A DNA stretch of 64,000 bases, taken from the NCBI GenBank assembly GCA_963558655.1, contig CAUWHJ010000008.1:1-64000 (forward strand), in the 5' to 3' direction. The stretch is from UMGS1590 sp963558655 (GTDB lineage: Bacteria > Bacillota > Peptococcia > Peptococcales > Peptococcaceae). The notes beneath the pieces were generated by a model that saw only the letters and a list, made by a program, of their open reading frames with translations, was not told the origin of the DNA and made no database searches. This document shows positions 8,483 through 16,295 of this stretch, one piece after another. The translations under genes were made by a program, and so were the position numbers. Within the stretch, counting starts at the first letter, position 1; each line of letters starts with the position of its first letter.

Positions 8483-9300
8483 CGCTGCGCCAGTGGCTGC
8501 ACACAGCGCAGGCAGCGTGTCCGCATTTGGAACGGTTTGACCTGGAACATTTGTTATCGGTACGGCTGGATACAGCGCGCGCCCATCTTTTGGCGCATTT
8601 AGACGATGCCTTGCCGGAAATGGTACAAGCACAGCTTGCGGACGATATAGCGGCGCTTTCGGCGCATATGCCGCTGCAATATGTGCTCGGCGAAGCTTGG
8701 TTTGCCGGTGAACGTTACGAAGTGAACGAGCACGTGTTGATTCCGCGTTTTGACACCGAATATTTGGTTGAAGCGGTCTTGGAAAAAGTGAGCAAACCGC
8801 AGGCGCAGGTGCTTGACCTCTGCACGGGCAGCGGCATCATTGCCATTACGCTGGCACGGGCGCGGCATGATTGGCAGCTTTTTGCTTCCGATTTGTCGGC
8901 AGAGGCGTTGGCGGTGGCGAAACGCAACGCTGAACGCTTACAGGCAAAGGTGGCGTGGCGACAGGGCGACTTTTTGTTGCCATGGCAGGGTATGCGTTTT
9001 GATGTCATTGTGTCTAATCCGCCTTATATTAGCGCCGAAGAGTATGCTGCTTTATCACCGGAGGTGCATAAAGAACCCGAGATGGCGCTTATTGCCGCGC
9101 ATGATGGTCTTGCGTTTTATGAACGTTTGGCCAAGGAAGCGTCTCACTACCTTTTGCCCAAGGGCTGGCTGGCTGTTGAAATTGGCTGGCAGCAGGGACA
9201 GGCTGTGCAGGCGTTGTTCAAACACTACGGCTTGAAGGAGGTGGCGTGTCTGCCCGACGGTCAGGGGCATGATCGTGTTGTGGTCGGACAATGCTTATGA
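8479..9300 (+). CDS. prmC: Release factor glutamine N5-methyltransferase
   Basis: A 273-aa class I SAM-dependent methyltransferase. The N-terminal helical domain is followed by the SAM-binding loop LDLCTGSGIIAITLA and the substrate-binding NPPY motif (VSNPPYISAEEY), characteristic of HemK/PrmC. It methylates the GGQ glutamine of RF1 and RF2. The start codon overlaps the prfA stop (ATGA) and the 3' end overlaps the next gene, showing a tight operon. Confidence 0.96.
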   Translation: MTLRQWLHTAQAACPHLERFDLEHLLSVRLDTARAHLLAHLDDALPEMVQAQLADDIAALSAHMPLQYVLGEAWFAGERYEVNEHVLIPRFDTEYLVEAVLEKVSKPQAQVLDLCTGSGIIAITLARARHDWQLFASDLSAEALAVAKRNAERLQAKVAWRQGDFLLPWQGMRFDVIVSNPPYISAEEYAALSPEVHKEPEMALIAAHDGLAFYERLAKEASHYLLPKGWLAVEIGWQQGQAVQALFKHYGLKEVACLPDGQGHDRVVVGQCL

Positions 9301-10688
9301 GTACGTTTTCCAGAAAAAATGATGTCAGTTTAATTTTTGTCATTGTTATCGCCTGTTTTTTGGCACTTTTTAATTCCACCGCATTGAATGCGGGTTTGCC
9401 AATTTTCATCGACATTTTTGATGCGTCTGTTACAGAGGTGCAGTGGATTATGATTGGCTACACCGTCATTATGGGGGTGGCCAGCCCGTTGGCGGCATGG
9501 TTTGTGCATCGCTTTACGCTGCGTAATTATTTTGTTTATAGTATGTTTGCCTATGCCATTCTTTCTTTTGTGAGTGGTTTGTTTGCAAATGTGTATTTTA
9601 TTATCGTCATTCGTGCCTTTCAGGGCATTGCCGGTGCAGCGCTGGTTCCGGTCACCATGATTGCCATTTATCGCTTTATTCCACGACATCGCCAACCATT
9701 TTTCCTGACGATTCAAAATATGAGCCTTTCTTTGGGGCCGGCGATTGGCCCAGTGATTGCAGGCTTGTTGTTGATGGTTTTAAGCTGGCGTTGGCTCTTT
9801 TGGTTCAGTGTGCCGTTGTCGGTATTGGCTGGCGTGCTTGGTATGCGGGTGCTGCCAAAAGAAGTGCCGCAAAGTGGTGAGAAAATTGACGTGCCATCGC
9901 TGATGACGATTGTCATTGGCAGTATGCTGGTGCTTATGGGATTTAGTTTGGCGAGCGATATGGGGCTGGCGAATCCGCTCATCATTGCGATGATTGTTGT
10001 TGGCTGTATTCTGTGCGTGTATTTCATCAGACGTCAGGGCAAACTGACTTCGCCAATTCTCACCTTCACTGCCTGCCGCAATCGGGAATTTGCGCTGGCG
10101 CTGATTGCCAATGTGTTGCTTTCCATGGCACTGTGTCTGGCACCTTTCGTGCTTGCCATCTATTTGCAGACAGTGCGCGGCTTCTCGGCTTTTGAATATG
10201 GCTTGCTTTTACTGATACCGGCCATCTTTTCGGTTGGCGGTGCGCCAATCAGCCAGAAACTGTACACCAAGGTGTCATCAAAGGTGCTTGTGATCGGTGG
10301 GCTGCTGTGCCTTTCTGTGGGTAATTTAGCACTTGGTTTTAGCAAAATTGATACCAGCATTGTTTTGTTTATTGCCATACTGTGCCTGCGTTATCTCGGC
10401 ATTGGCATTATGGGGATGCCGGTTACGGATCATGGGATGCGCGCCTTGCCGTCTGAGCTTCAAGATGATGGCTCCACGCTTATCAACTGGGCAAAACTCA
10501 TGGCCAACAGCTTTGCGCTCAGTGTGTTCACGATGGTGTACACGCTTGTTTCCAGCGATGTTGCTGGTGCTGGTGGTGAAATGTTGGCGATGGTTAAAGG
10601 TGTCGATGAGGTGTTCATCAGCTCTGCCGTCATGCTGATTCTTGGGTTGATTCCTGCCTTCATGCTTAAGCGTCAGCCACCGCAATGA
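9291..10688 (+). CDS. MFS multidrug exporter, DHA2 (14-TM) type
   Basis: A 465-aa membrane protein with about 14 hydrophobic segments. The antiporter motif is visible as LGPAIGPVIAG in segment 5, and the first loop has the motif A region AAWFVHRFTLRNYF. It resembles EmrB/QacA-type drug:proton antiporters. ATG 9291 and ATG 9297 are both possible; the second overlaps the prmC stop. Neither has a strong Shine-Dalgarno, which fits translational coupling. The substrate is unknown. Confidence 0.85.
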   Translation: MLMSTFSRKNDVSLIFVIVIACFLALFNSTALNAGLPIFIDIFDASVTEVQWIMIGYTVIMGVASPLAAWFVHRFTLRNYFVYSMFAYAILSFVSGLFANVYFIIVIRAFQGIAGAALVPVTMIAIYRFIPRHRQPFFLTIQNMSLSLGPAIGPVIAGLLLMVLSWRWLFWFSVPLSVLAGVLGMRVLPKEVPQSGEKIDVPSLMTIVIGSMLVLMGFSLASDMGLANPLIIAMIVVGCILCVYFIRRQGKLTSPILTFTACRNREFALALIANVLLSMALCLAPFVLAIYLQTVRGFSAFEYGLLLLIPAIFSVGGAPISQKLYTKVSSKVLVIGGLLCLSVGNLALGFSKIDTSIVLFIAILCLRYLGIGIMGMPVTDHGMRALPSELQDDGSTLINWAKLMANSFALSVFTMVYTLVSSDVAGAGGEMLAMVKGVDEVFISSAVMLILGLIPAFMLKRQPPQ

Positions 10689-10741
10689 CATCGTTTTCAA
10701 TATGCGTGAAAATTTTGGATGAACTGTGGAGCGATTTCGGT

Positions 10742-10747
10742 TATAAT
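10742..10747 (+). promoter_or_regulatory. Candidate -10 element for gph-like gene
   Basis: A perfect TATAAT 31 bases before the start codon. No good -35 at 17 bases is seen (TGAACT at 10720-10725 with a 16-base spacer is the best). Confidence 0.4.
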
Positions 10748-10777
10748 AGGAACGAATGAATAGAGGAGAGATGTCTG

Positions 10778-11422
10778 ATGGCGCTTAAGGCGTGCATTTT
10801 CGATTTGGACGGCACCTTGCTGGATACCTTGGAAGATTTAGCAACGAGTGCTAATAGTGCCCTGGCGGCTTGTGGTTTGCCGACGCGCAGCCGTGAAGAC
10901 ATTCGTTCTTTCGTGGGCAATGGTGTGCGTGTGCTGATGCGCCGTGCGCTGCCGGAAGGAACCGATGCCGATACGGCGCAAAAAGCGTATGAAGCATTTT
11001 TGGACATTTATGCCCGCAACAAAGCGCAAACCACCAAGCCATACGAGGGCATTATTTCCATGTTGGAAGCACTTCATGCGCGTGGTTTGCAGCTGGCGGT
11101 GCTCTCAAACAAAGATGATGCAGCTGTAGCGGCTTTGTGCGCGCAGTATTTTCCGGACATCTTTGCTCTTACCCAGGGGATGCGTGATGGCGTGCGGCCA
11201 AAACCGGCGCCAGATGCCCTGCTTTCCCTTTGTGCGCGCCTGGGTGTGGCGCCTGATGAAGTGATCTATATTGGCGATTCAGAAGTGGATGTGCAGACAG
11301 CCAAAGCTGCTGATATGCGCCTGATTGCGGTAACCTGGGGGTTCCGCAGCCGCCAGACGTTGCTTGAAGCTGGCGCGCAGACTTTCGCGGAGAAACCGAT
11401 GGATGTGTTGGCTCTCGTGTGA
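10778..11422 (+). CDS. gph: HAD-family phosphatase, phosphoglycolate phosphatase-like
   Basis: A 214-aa HAD hydrolase. Motif I is FDLDGTLLDTLED at the N-terminus, motif II lies near LAVLSNKDD, motif III is the lysine in KPAPDAL, and motif IV is GDSEVDVQTA. The cap type and length fit Gph/PpaX, which remove 2-phosphoglycolate or pyrophosphate-derived phosphate. AGAGGAGAG precedes the ATG by about 8 bases. Substrate assignment within HAD enzymes is uncertain. Confidence 0.85.
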   Translation: MALKACIFDLDGTLLDTLEDLATSANSALAACGLPTRSREDIRSFVGNGVRVLMRRALPEGTDADTAQKAYEAFLDIYARNKAQTTKPYEGIISMLEALHARGLQLAVLSNKDDAAVAALCAQYFPDIFALTQGMRDGVRPKPAPDALLSLCARLGVAPDEVIYIGDSEVDVQTAKAADMRLIAVTWGFRSRQTLLEAGAQTFAEKPMDVLALV

Positions 11423-11467
11423 CCTGATATGTATTTTTGAAGTATGGAAGATAGAGGAGGTGCTGCC

Positions 11468-12349
11468 ATGGAAGCTTGCTATTACAGAAAGCTTGACGAT
11501 GGCGCGGTAGAATGCCAGTTGTGTTCCCATCAGTGTGTGATACAACCTGGCGAAATGGGTCTGTGTAAATGTCGCATCAACGACAAGGGCACACTGATTG
11601 CAAAAACCTACGGAGAAATCAGCGGAATGACCACGGAAGATCTGACGGAAATGGGATTTTACTTTTATCCTGATAAGGATTTGAAACTCTTGTCCATTTC
11701 GGCGTATGGCTGCAACATGAATTGCCCTTATTGCATCAATCGTCACATTTCTCAGGGACGCATTCATACCGAACACCTGAATTTAGAAGATTTGGTAGAA
11801 CGTTTGAAAAACCTGCACCGTTCGCAGGGGGTCAATGGCGTGTGCTATACGTTCAACGAACCCTTGATTTGGTTTGAACACGTGCGTGATTATTCCAAAG
11901 TGGTGCGAGAAAACGGTTACATGAACGCATTGGAAACCAATGGCATGATTCATCCGGAAGCCTTTAAGATACTTTTAGAAACCATGGATATGGTGAATAT
12001 TGATTATAAAGGCTTCAATGCAGACTTTTATCGCAACTATGTCCAGGGTGATTATGAAAATGTGTTGGAAAACATTGCAACTCTGGCAAAAAGCGGTGTG
12101 TATTATGAAGTAACCTGCCTGATTGTTGCTGGTGAAAACGATGCCGAAGCCGATTTTGAACAAGGTATGCAGGCCCTTCAGACGGTGGCGCCAGATGCGC
12201 CGGTGAATCTTTTAGCGGTGGTGCCAGGCAACAAAGAAGACGTTGTATCGCAGCCAAGCATGGAAAAAATGGCGGATCTTCTGGCGATTGCAGAAAAATA
12301 TTTTGACAAGGTGCAAATCGTTGCGCGCGACCAGGCACCACAGTGGTGA
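11468..12349 (+). CDS. Radical SAM protein (AmmeMemoRadiSam / PFL-activase-like)
   Basis: A 293-aa radical SAM protein. The [4Fe-4S] motif is CNMNCPYC (Cx3Cx2C) around residue ~85. It is preceded by CQLCSHQC and CKCR cysteine pairs (residues ~14-33), the arrangement in AmmeMemoRadiSam-type and glycyl-radical-activase-like proteins, and could hold an extra cluster or metal. AGAGGAGG at 11453-11460 fixes the ATG at 11468. No glycyl radical enzyme is nearby. It is followed at once by an EcsC-family gene. The substrate is unknown. Confidence 0.85.
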   Translation: MEACYYRKLDDGAVECQLCSHQCVIQPGEMGLCKCRINDKGTLIAKTYGEISGMTTEDLTEMGFYFYPDKDLKLLSISAYGCNMNCPYCINRHISQGRIHTEHLNLEDLVERLKNLHRSQGVNGVCYTFNEPLIWFEHVRDYSKVVRENGYMNALETNGMIHPEAFKILLETMDMVNIDYKGFNADFYRNYVQGDYENVLENIATLAKSGVYYEVTCLIVAGENDAEADFEQGMQALQTVAPDAPVNLLAVVPGNKEDVVSQPSMEKMADLLAIAEKYFDKVQIVARDQAPQW

Positions 12350-12354
12350 GTGGT

Positions 12355-13215
12355 ATGGAGCATTATAAAGACAGCTTGGTGACCATCAACTATGAGCTGC
12401 GCGACTGCCAGAAAAAAGAAGAAAAACTGCTCTTTGCCGATCCTATGTGGAAAAAGGCAGTGAGCAAAACCACTGGTTCTGTGCGTGCGAAGGTGGAAGA
12501 AAAAATTCCTGAAAAATTGGAAGAAACGCTCAATGCCGCTTTTACCACAGCTTTTAAGATGGTTTTTCAAGAAGGAAAGGCACTTATCAAGAAAACTTAC
12601 GATAAAGAAAAACTCAAAAATGAGTATGTAGAAAAACGTGTGGAGGTTCAAACCAAAGGGGATCGCTCCCTGCTCAAACGTTTGCGTCAACCAAGCGAAA
12701 AGCGTTATGTTAAATCTCTTGGTGTTGCCACAACAGAGGGCGTTGGTTTGGGGCTTTTGGGCATTGGCTTGCCGGATATTCCCATTTTAATAGGAAACAT
12801 GATTCGCACCTGCACTGTTTCGGCACAGGCGCATGGGCTTGACACCGACCGTTTGGATGAGCAGGTGTATATGCTGCGCTTGATTCGTCTTTTAGCCATG
12901 CCTGTTGAAGAACGTGGTGAAGAAAATACGCGGCTTGATGTATTGGGCGAAGACATTGATGCAGGTGCAGCCAAATCATTTGACCTTGAAGCAGAAATGC
13001 AAACCACCTCTGAACGTTTAGCGATGACCATGCTCTTTAGCCGCTTTGTCATGGGTTTGCCGATTGTAGGCGTGGCAGGTGGGCTGTATAATCCGGTGAT
13101 CGTCTCGCAGCTTCATCAGCTGGCAGAGATCAAATATGAAAAAAGATTGCTAAAACGATGCAAAGCGGATCTCGTTCGCCAGCATCATAAAGAACAAGGA
13201 GAGATGAAACAATGA
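12355..13215 (+). CDS. EcsC-family protein
   Basis: A 286-aa protein of the EcsC family, with the hallmark glycine-rich segment GLGLLGIGLPDIPILIG near residue 130 and a second hydrophobic stretch near the end (VGVAGGLYNPVIVSQL). EcsC in Bacillus is linked to the EcsAB ABC transporter, but no such transporter is here. Start choice is uncertain: GTG at 12343 or 12346 overlaps the previous gene, and ATG 12355 has only GGTGAG close upstream. The end overlaps the dehydrogenase start by four bases. Confidence 0.8.
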   Translation: MEHYKDSLVTINYELRDCQKKEEKLLFADPMWKKAVSKTTGSVRAKVEEKIPEKLEETLNAAFTTAFKMVFQEGKALIKKTYDKEKLKNEYVEKRVEVQTKGDRSLLKRLRQPSEKRYVKSLGVATTEGVGLGLLGIGLPDIPILIGNMIRTCTVSAQAHGLDTDRLDEQVYMLRLIRLLAMPVEERGEENTRLDVLGEDIDAGAAKSFDLEAEMQTTSERLAMTMLFSRFVMGLPIVGVAGGLYNPVIVSQLHQLAEIKYEKRLLKRCKADLVRQHHKEQGEMKQ

Positions 13216-14159
13216 AGAAACTTGTTGTATTAGAACCTCTTAGCGTACCAAACGACGTGCTTGAAGGAATGTTGCAGGAAAAGTTGGGCGGACAGGTAGA
13301 ATGGACCCTCTATGATAAGCGTGCCACTTCTGATGAAGAAATGATTGAACGCGCAAAAGATGCAGAACTGGTGGTGATTGCCAATCAGCCAATGAGCGCC
13401 AATGTCATGGAGCATCTTGAAAAAATTGAACTTTTGGCTGTTGCTTTCACTGGTTTTGATCACATTCCAATGGACGTGTGCAAAGCCAAAGGCGTTACCG
13501 TTTGCAATGCCAGTGGTTATTCCAATGAAGCGGTGACCGACCTTGTATTCGGCATGACCATCTCTTTGCTGCGTAATATGCGCGAATGTGACAAGGTGGT
13601 ACGCGAAGGTGGTACCATGGCTGGTCTTGTAGGGCAGGAACTTTCTGCGCTTAAGTTTGGCGTTGTGGGTTGTGGGCACATTGCACAGCAGGTGCTTAAA
13701 GTTGCTCAAGCCTTCGGCTGCGAATGCTATGCGTATAACCGCACACCTAAGACCATCGAGGGTGTGACCTTTGTAGATTTGGATACGCTCATGTCAACGT
13801 GTGATGTTGTTTCTGTACATCTGGCGATGAACGACCAAACCCGTGGCTTCATTGGCAAGAAAGAAATTGATGAAATGAAACCAACCGCCATTCTCATTAA
13901 CTGTGCGCGTGGTCCAATCGTTGACATTGATGCACTGGCTCAGGCACTTAACGAAGGACGTCTTGGCGGTGCCGGTATTGATGTGTTCTACACCGAACCA
14001 CCACTGGAAGCTGGTCACCCACTGTTCACCACGCCACACACCCTGCTGACGCCACACGTTGCCTTCGCTACCGACGAGGCTTTTGTAAAACGTGCCAACA
14101 TTGTCACGGATAACATTGCAGCGTTCCTGTCTGGTGCACCAACGAACGTTGTTGGCTAA
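13212..14159 (+). CDS. D-isomer-specific 2-hydroxyacid dehydrogenase
   Basis: A 315-aa NAD(P)-dependent dehydrogenase of the D-2-hydroxyacid family. The Rossmann loop is VVGCGHIAQQV, the catalytic arginine is in NCARGPIVD, the glutamate in GIDVFYTEPP and the histidine in LTPHVAFAT. It probably reduces a 2-oxoacid such as hydroxypyruvate or glyoxylate. The start overlaps the EcsC gene (ATGA) and a strong terminator follows, so it closes the three-gene operon. Confidence 0.9.
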   Translation: MKKLVVLEPLSVPNDVLEGMLQEKLGGQVEWTLYDKRATSDEEMIERAKDAELVVIANQPMSANVMEHLEKIELLAVAFTGFDHIPMDVCKAKGVTVCNASGYSNEAVTDLVFGMTISLLRNMRECDKVVREGGTMAGLVGQELSALKFGVVGCGHIAQQVLKVAQAFGCECYAYNRTPKTIEGVTFVDLDTLMSTCDVVSVHLAMNDQTRGFIGKKEIDEMKPTAILINCARGPIVDIDALAQALNEGRLGGAGIDVFYTEPPLEAGHPLFTTPHTLLTPHVAFATDEAFVKRANIVTDNIAAFLSGAPTNVVG

Positions 14160-14213
14160 CACAAACGTATAAAACATAAGTTTTAGAACACAGAATGATA
14201 AAAAATATTGATA

Positions 14214-14246
14214 AAACGGCTCTCCGAGAATGGAGAGCCGTTTTTT
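14214..14246 (+). terminator. Rho-independent terminator before the division cluster
   Basis: A 12-bp stem, AAACGGCTCTCC with GGAGAGCCGTTT, loop GAGAAT, followed by T. It isolates the dehydrogenase operon from mraZ. Confidence 0.93.
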
Positions 14247-14350
14247 GCGCTCATGTAGGGAGAACCCCTTGTTTTTAAGCGTAATTTAAGGCGCAACCAC
14301 GCTGCTTTTAGGGCAATAAAGGGTGGAAATTGTGAGGAAATTAGTGTAAA

Positions 14351-14376
14351 GTGGAGAGGAAAGGGACGAAGTGGGA
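14351..14376 (+). promoter_or_regulatory. MraZ operator: three 10-bp-phased repeats
   Basis: GTGGAG (14351), AAGGGA (14361) and GTGGGA (14371) repeat at exactly 10-bp intervals about 30-55 bases before mraZ. MraZ is known to bind several TGGGN-type repeats spaced by one helical turn upstream of its own gene. Weaker related hexamers at 14331 and 14341 keep the same phase. This indicates autoregulation of the cluster. Confidence 0.7.
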
Positions 14377-14404
14377 GAAGATGGTTGGAAGGAGCACGAT
14401 ATTT

Positions 14405-14830
14405 ATGTTTTTAGGAGAATATAAACATACTATTGACAATAAATGTCGGCTTACCATTCCTGCTAAATTTCGCGAGCGATTAGGTCCTCAATGTGTTGTT
14501 GCAAAAGGACTTGATGGCTGTCTCACCGTTTATCCAATGGACGAATGGGCGTTGGTTTGCGAAAAAATTGACGCTAAACCTTCCAGCGATTTGAAAGTCC
14601 GCCGTTTCAAGCGACTGTTTTACGCCAGTGCCAGTGTTGAAGAATTAGACAAGCAGGGACGCTTGTCCATTCCACCGGCGTTGAAAGAGTATGCAGGGAT
14701 TGAAAAAGATGTTTTTGTCGTGGGAGAATCCAACACGTTTGAACTTTGGAGTGCAGAACGTTGGTCTTCTCAGCAAGCTGAAGAGGAAGAGGAATCTTTT
14801 GAAGAGCTTGCCGGCTTTTTGGGGATTTAA
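14405..14830 (+). CDS. mraZ: Transcriptional regulator MraZ
   Basis: A 141-aa MraZ with two tandem SpoVT/AbrB-like swapped-hairpin domains. The first begins GEYKHTIDNKCRLTIPAKFR; the second has ELDKQGRLSIPPALKEY. It binds DNA upstream of the mra operon and represses it. The ATG at 14405 has AAGGAG 10 bases upstream and matches the family's MFxGEY beginning; the longer frame from 14351 runs through the operator. It is the first gene of the division and cell-wall cluster. Confidence 0.96.
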   Translation: MFLGEYKHTIDNKCRLTIPAKFRERLGPQCVVAKGLDGCLTVYPMDEWALVCEKIDAKPSSDLKVRRFKRLFYASASVEELDKQGRLSIPPALKEYAGIEKDVFVVGESNTFELWSAERWSSQQAEEEEESFEELAGFLGI

Positions 14831-14844
14831 GGATGGTGGCAAGT

Positions 14845-15804
14845 ATGGCGTTTCAACACATACCAGTGCTCTATAACGAGGTGCTTGAAGGGCTGGCGCT
14901 GAAAACGGGTGGAACCTATGTGGACGGTACCGTTGGTGGCGGCGGACATTCAAGCGGTATCCTTGCCGGTATCGGCAAAGAAGGGCGTTTGCTGGCCATT
15001 GATCAGGATAAAAACGCTTTGGCAGCGGCTAAAGAACGGCTGGCACCTTATGCAGATCAGGTGACCTTTTTTCATGCCAATTTTGTGGAAATGCCCGCCA
15101 TTATTGATACCTACGCACCAGATGGGGTAGATGGCATTTTGATAGATATTGGTGTGTCTTCTCCGCAAATTGATGATGCCAGTCGTGGCTTCAGCTATAT
15201 GCACGATGCACCACTGGATATGCGCATGAATCGAGACGCCGCCTTCTCTGCTTACGAGCTTGTTAATGAATATGACGAGGACGCTTTGGAACGGGTGCTG
15301 AGGGAATATGGCGAAGAAAAATGGTCCAGGCGTATTGCCAAAATCATTGTGGAACGTCGGGCGCTTGCGCCGATTGAAACCACCTTTCAGTTGGTAGATT
15401 GCATTGAGCGTGCGATTCCAAAGGGCGCACGAGAAAAGGGCTCTCATGTGGCAAAGCGCAGTTTTCAAGCCATTCGCATTGAAGTGAACCATGAGCTGGA
15501 AGTGCTGGAAAATGTTCTTGACCAGGCGACGGAGCGTTTGAAAATTGGCGGACGCATGGCTGTTATTACGTTCCACTCGCTGGAAGATCGTATTGTCAAA
15601 CAGCATTTCAAATATTTGGCAAGTGATTGTATTTGCCCGCCGGAATTGCCGTTTTGTCAATGTGATAAGATGGCAACGGTGAAAATTATTACACGAAAAC
15701 CGATCGTTGCTTCAAAAGAGGAGCTGGCACAAAATTCACGGGCAGGGAGTGCCAAACTCCGTATTGTAGAAAAAATCCCTGCCACAAAACGAAAAAAATA
15801 TTAA
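14845..15804 (+). CDS. rsmH: 16S rRNA (cytosine1402-N4)-methyltransferase
   Basis: A 319-aa RsmH (MraW). It starts in the family-typical way, HIPVLYNEVLEGL, and has the SAM loop DGTVGGGGHSSGIL and the conserved RGFSYMHDAPLDMRM. Near the C-terminus FHSLEDRIVKQHFK is diagnostic. The ATG at 14845 is favoured, since AAGG touches the ATG at 14833. It is 14 bases after mraZ, the usual order. Confidence 0.96.
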   Translation: MAFQHIPVLYNEVLEGLALKTGGTYVDGTVGGGGHSSGILAGIGKEGRLLAIDQDKNALAAAKERLAPYADQVTFFHANFVEMPAIIDTYAPDGVDGILIDIGVSSPQIDDASRGFSYMHDAPLDMRMNRDAAFSAYELVNEYDEDALERVLREYGEEKWSRRIAKIIVERRALAPIETTFQLVDCIERAIPKGAREKGSHVAKRSFQAIRIEVNHELEVLENVLDQATERLKIGGRMAVITFHSLEDRIVKQHFKYLASDCICPPELPFCQCDKMATVKIITRKPIVASKEELAQNSRAGSAKLRIVEKIPATKRKKY

Positions 15805-15827
15805 ACGAGATGCTGGGGATGATAGCC

Positions 15828-16280
15828 ATGGGTGCAGCGAGAAAACAAGAAGAGAGAGTGGATTCCTTCCAAGGAGCCATCAAACAGAAAAATGGGGCAG
15901 AGAATAGTATGTTTAGCACGAATTCAAAGCGGGCGATTGCTAAAAAGCAAAATGAACGTGTTTTGCGTAGAAAATTTGAAAAAAAGAAACCGCGCCTGAC
16001 TGTGCTTCGTGCTCTCATCATTGCATTTATTTTAGGTGTCTTGTGTGTCGCTCAGTATGGGATCATTCAGGATATGGGCTTGACGATTAACACCAAGCAG
16101 CAGGATTTGGATGACATCAATGCTGAAAATGAAGCGTTGAAGCAGGAAAGTGCAGCGTTGAGCAACCGCAGCGTGGTTAAAGAAAAAGCCGAGAAAGAGC
16201 TTGGTATGCAGGAAGCAGAGAGCATCATTGTTTACACACCGTCAACGCCGCAGCAGGGGCAGGCTGACGACGCACAATAA
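15828..16280 (+). CDS. ftsL: FtsL-like division protein
   Basis: About 150 aa. A basic cytoplasmic N-terminus (KKQNERVLRRKFEKKK) precedes one membrane segment (LIIAFILGVLCVAQYGII, residues ~68-85) and a coiled coil rich in Asn, Glu and Lys, then a short tail. Position between rsmH and the class B PBP is that of ftsL. Sequence identity is low throughout this family, so the call rests on topology and place. GGGGA about 8 bases before ATG 15828 supports this start; 15810 is an alternative. Confidence 0.85.
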   Translation: MGAARKQEERVDSFQGAIKQKNGAENSMFSTNSKRAIAKKQNERVLRRKFEKKKPRLTVLRALIIAFILGVLCVAQYGIIQDMGLTINTKQQDLDDINAENEALKQESAALSNRSVVKEKAEKELGMQEAESIIVYTPSTPQQGQADDAQ

Positions 16281-16295
16281 GGAGTTGTTTGAATC

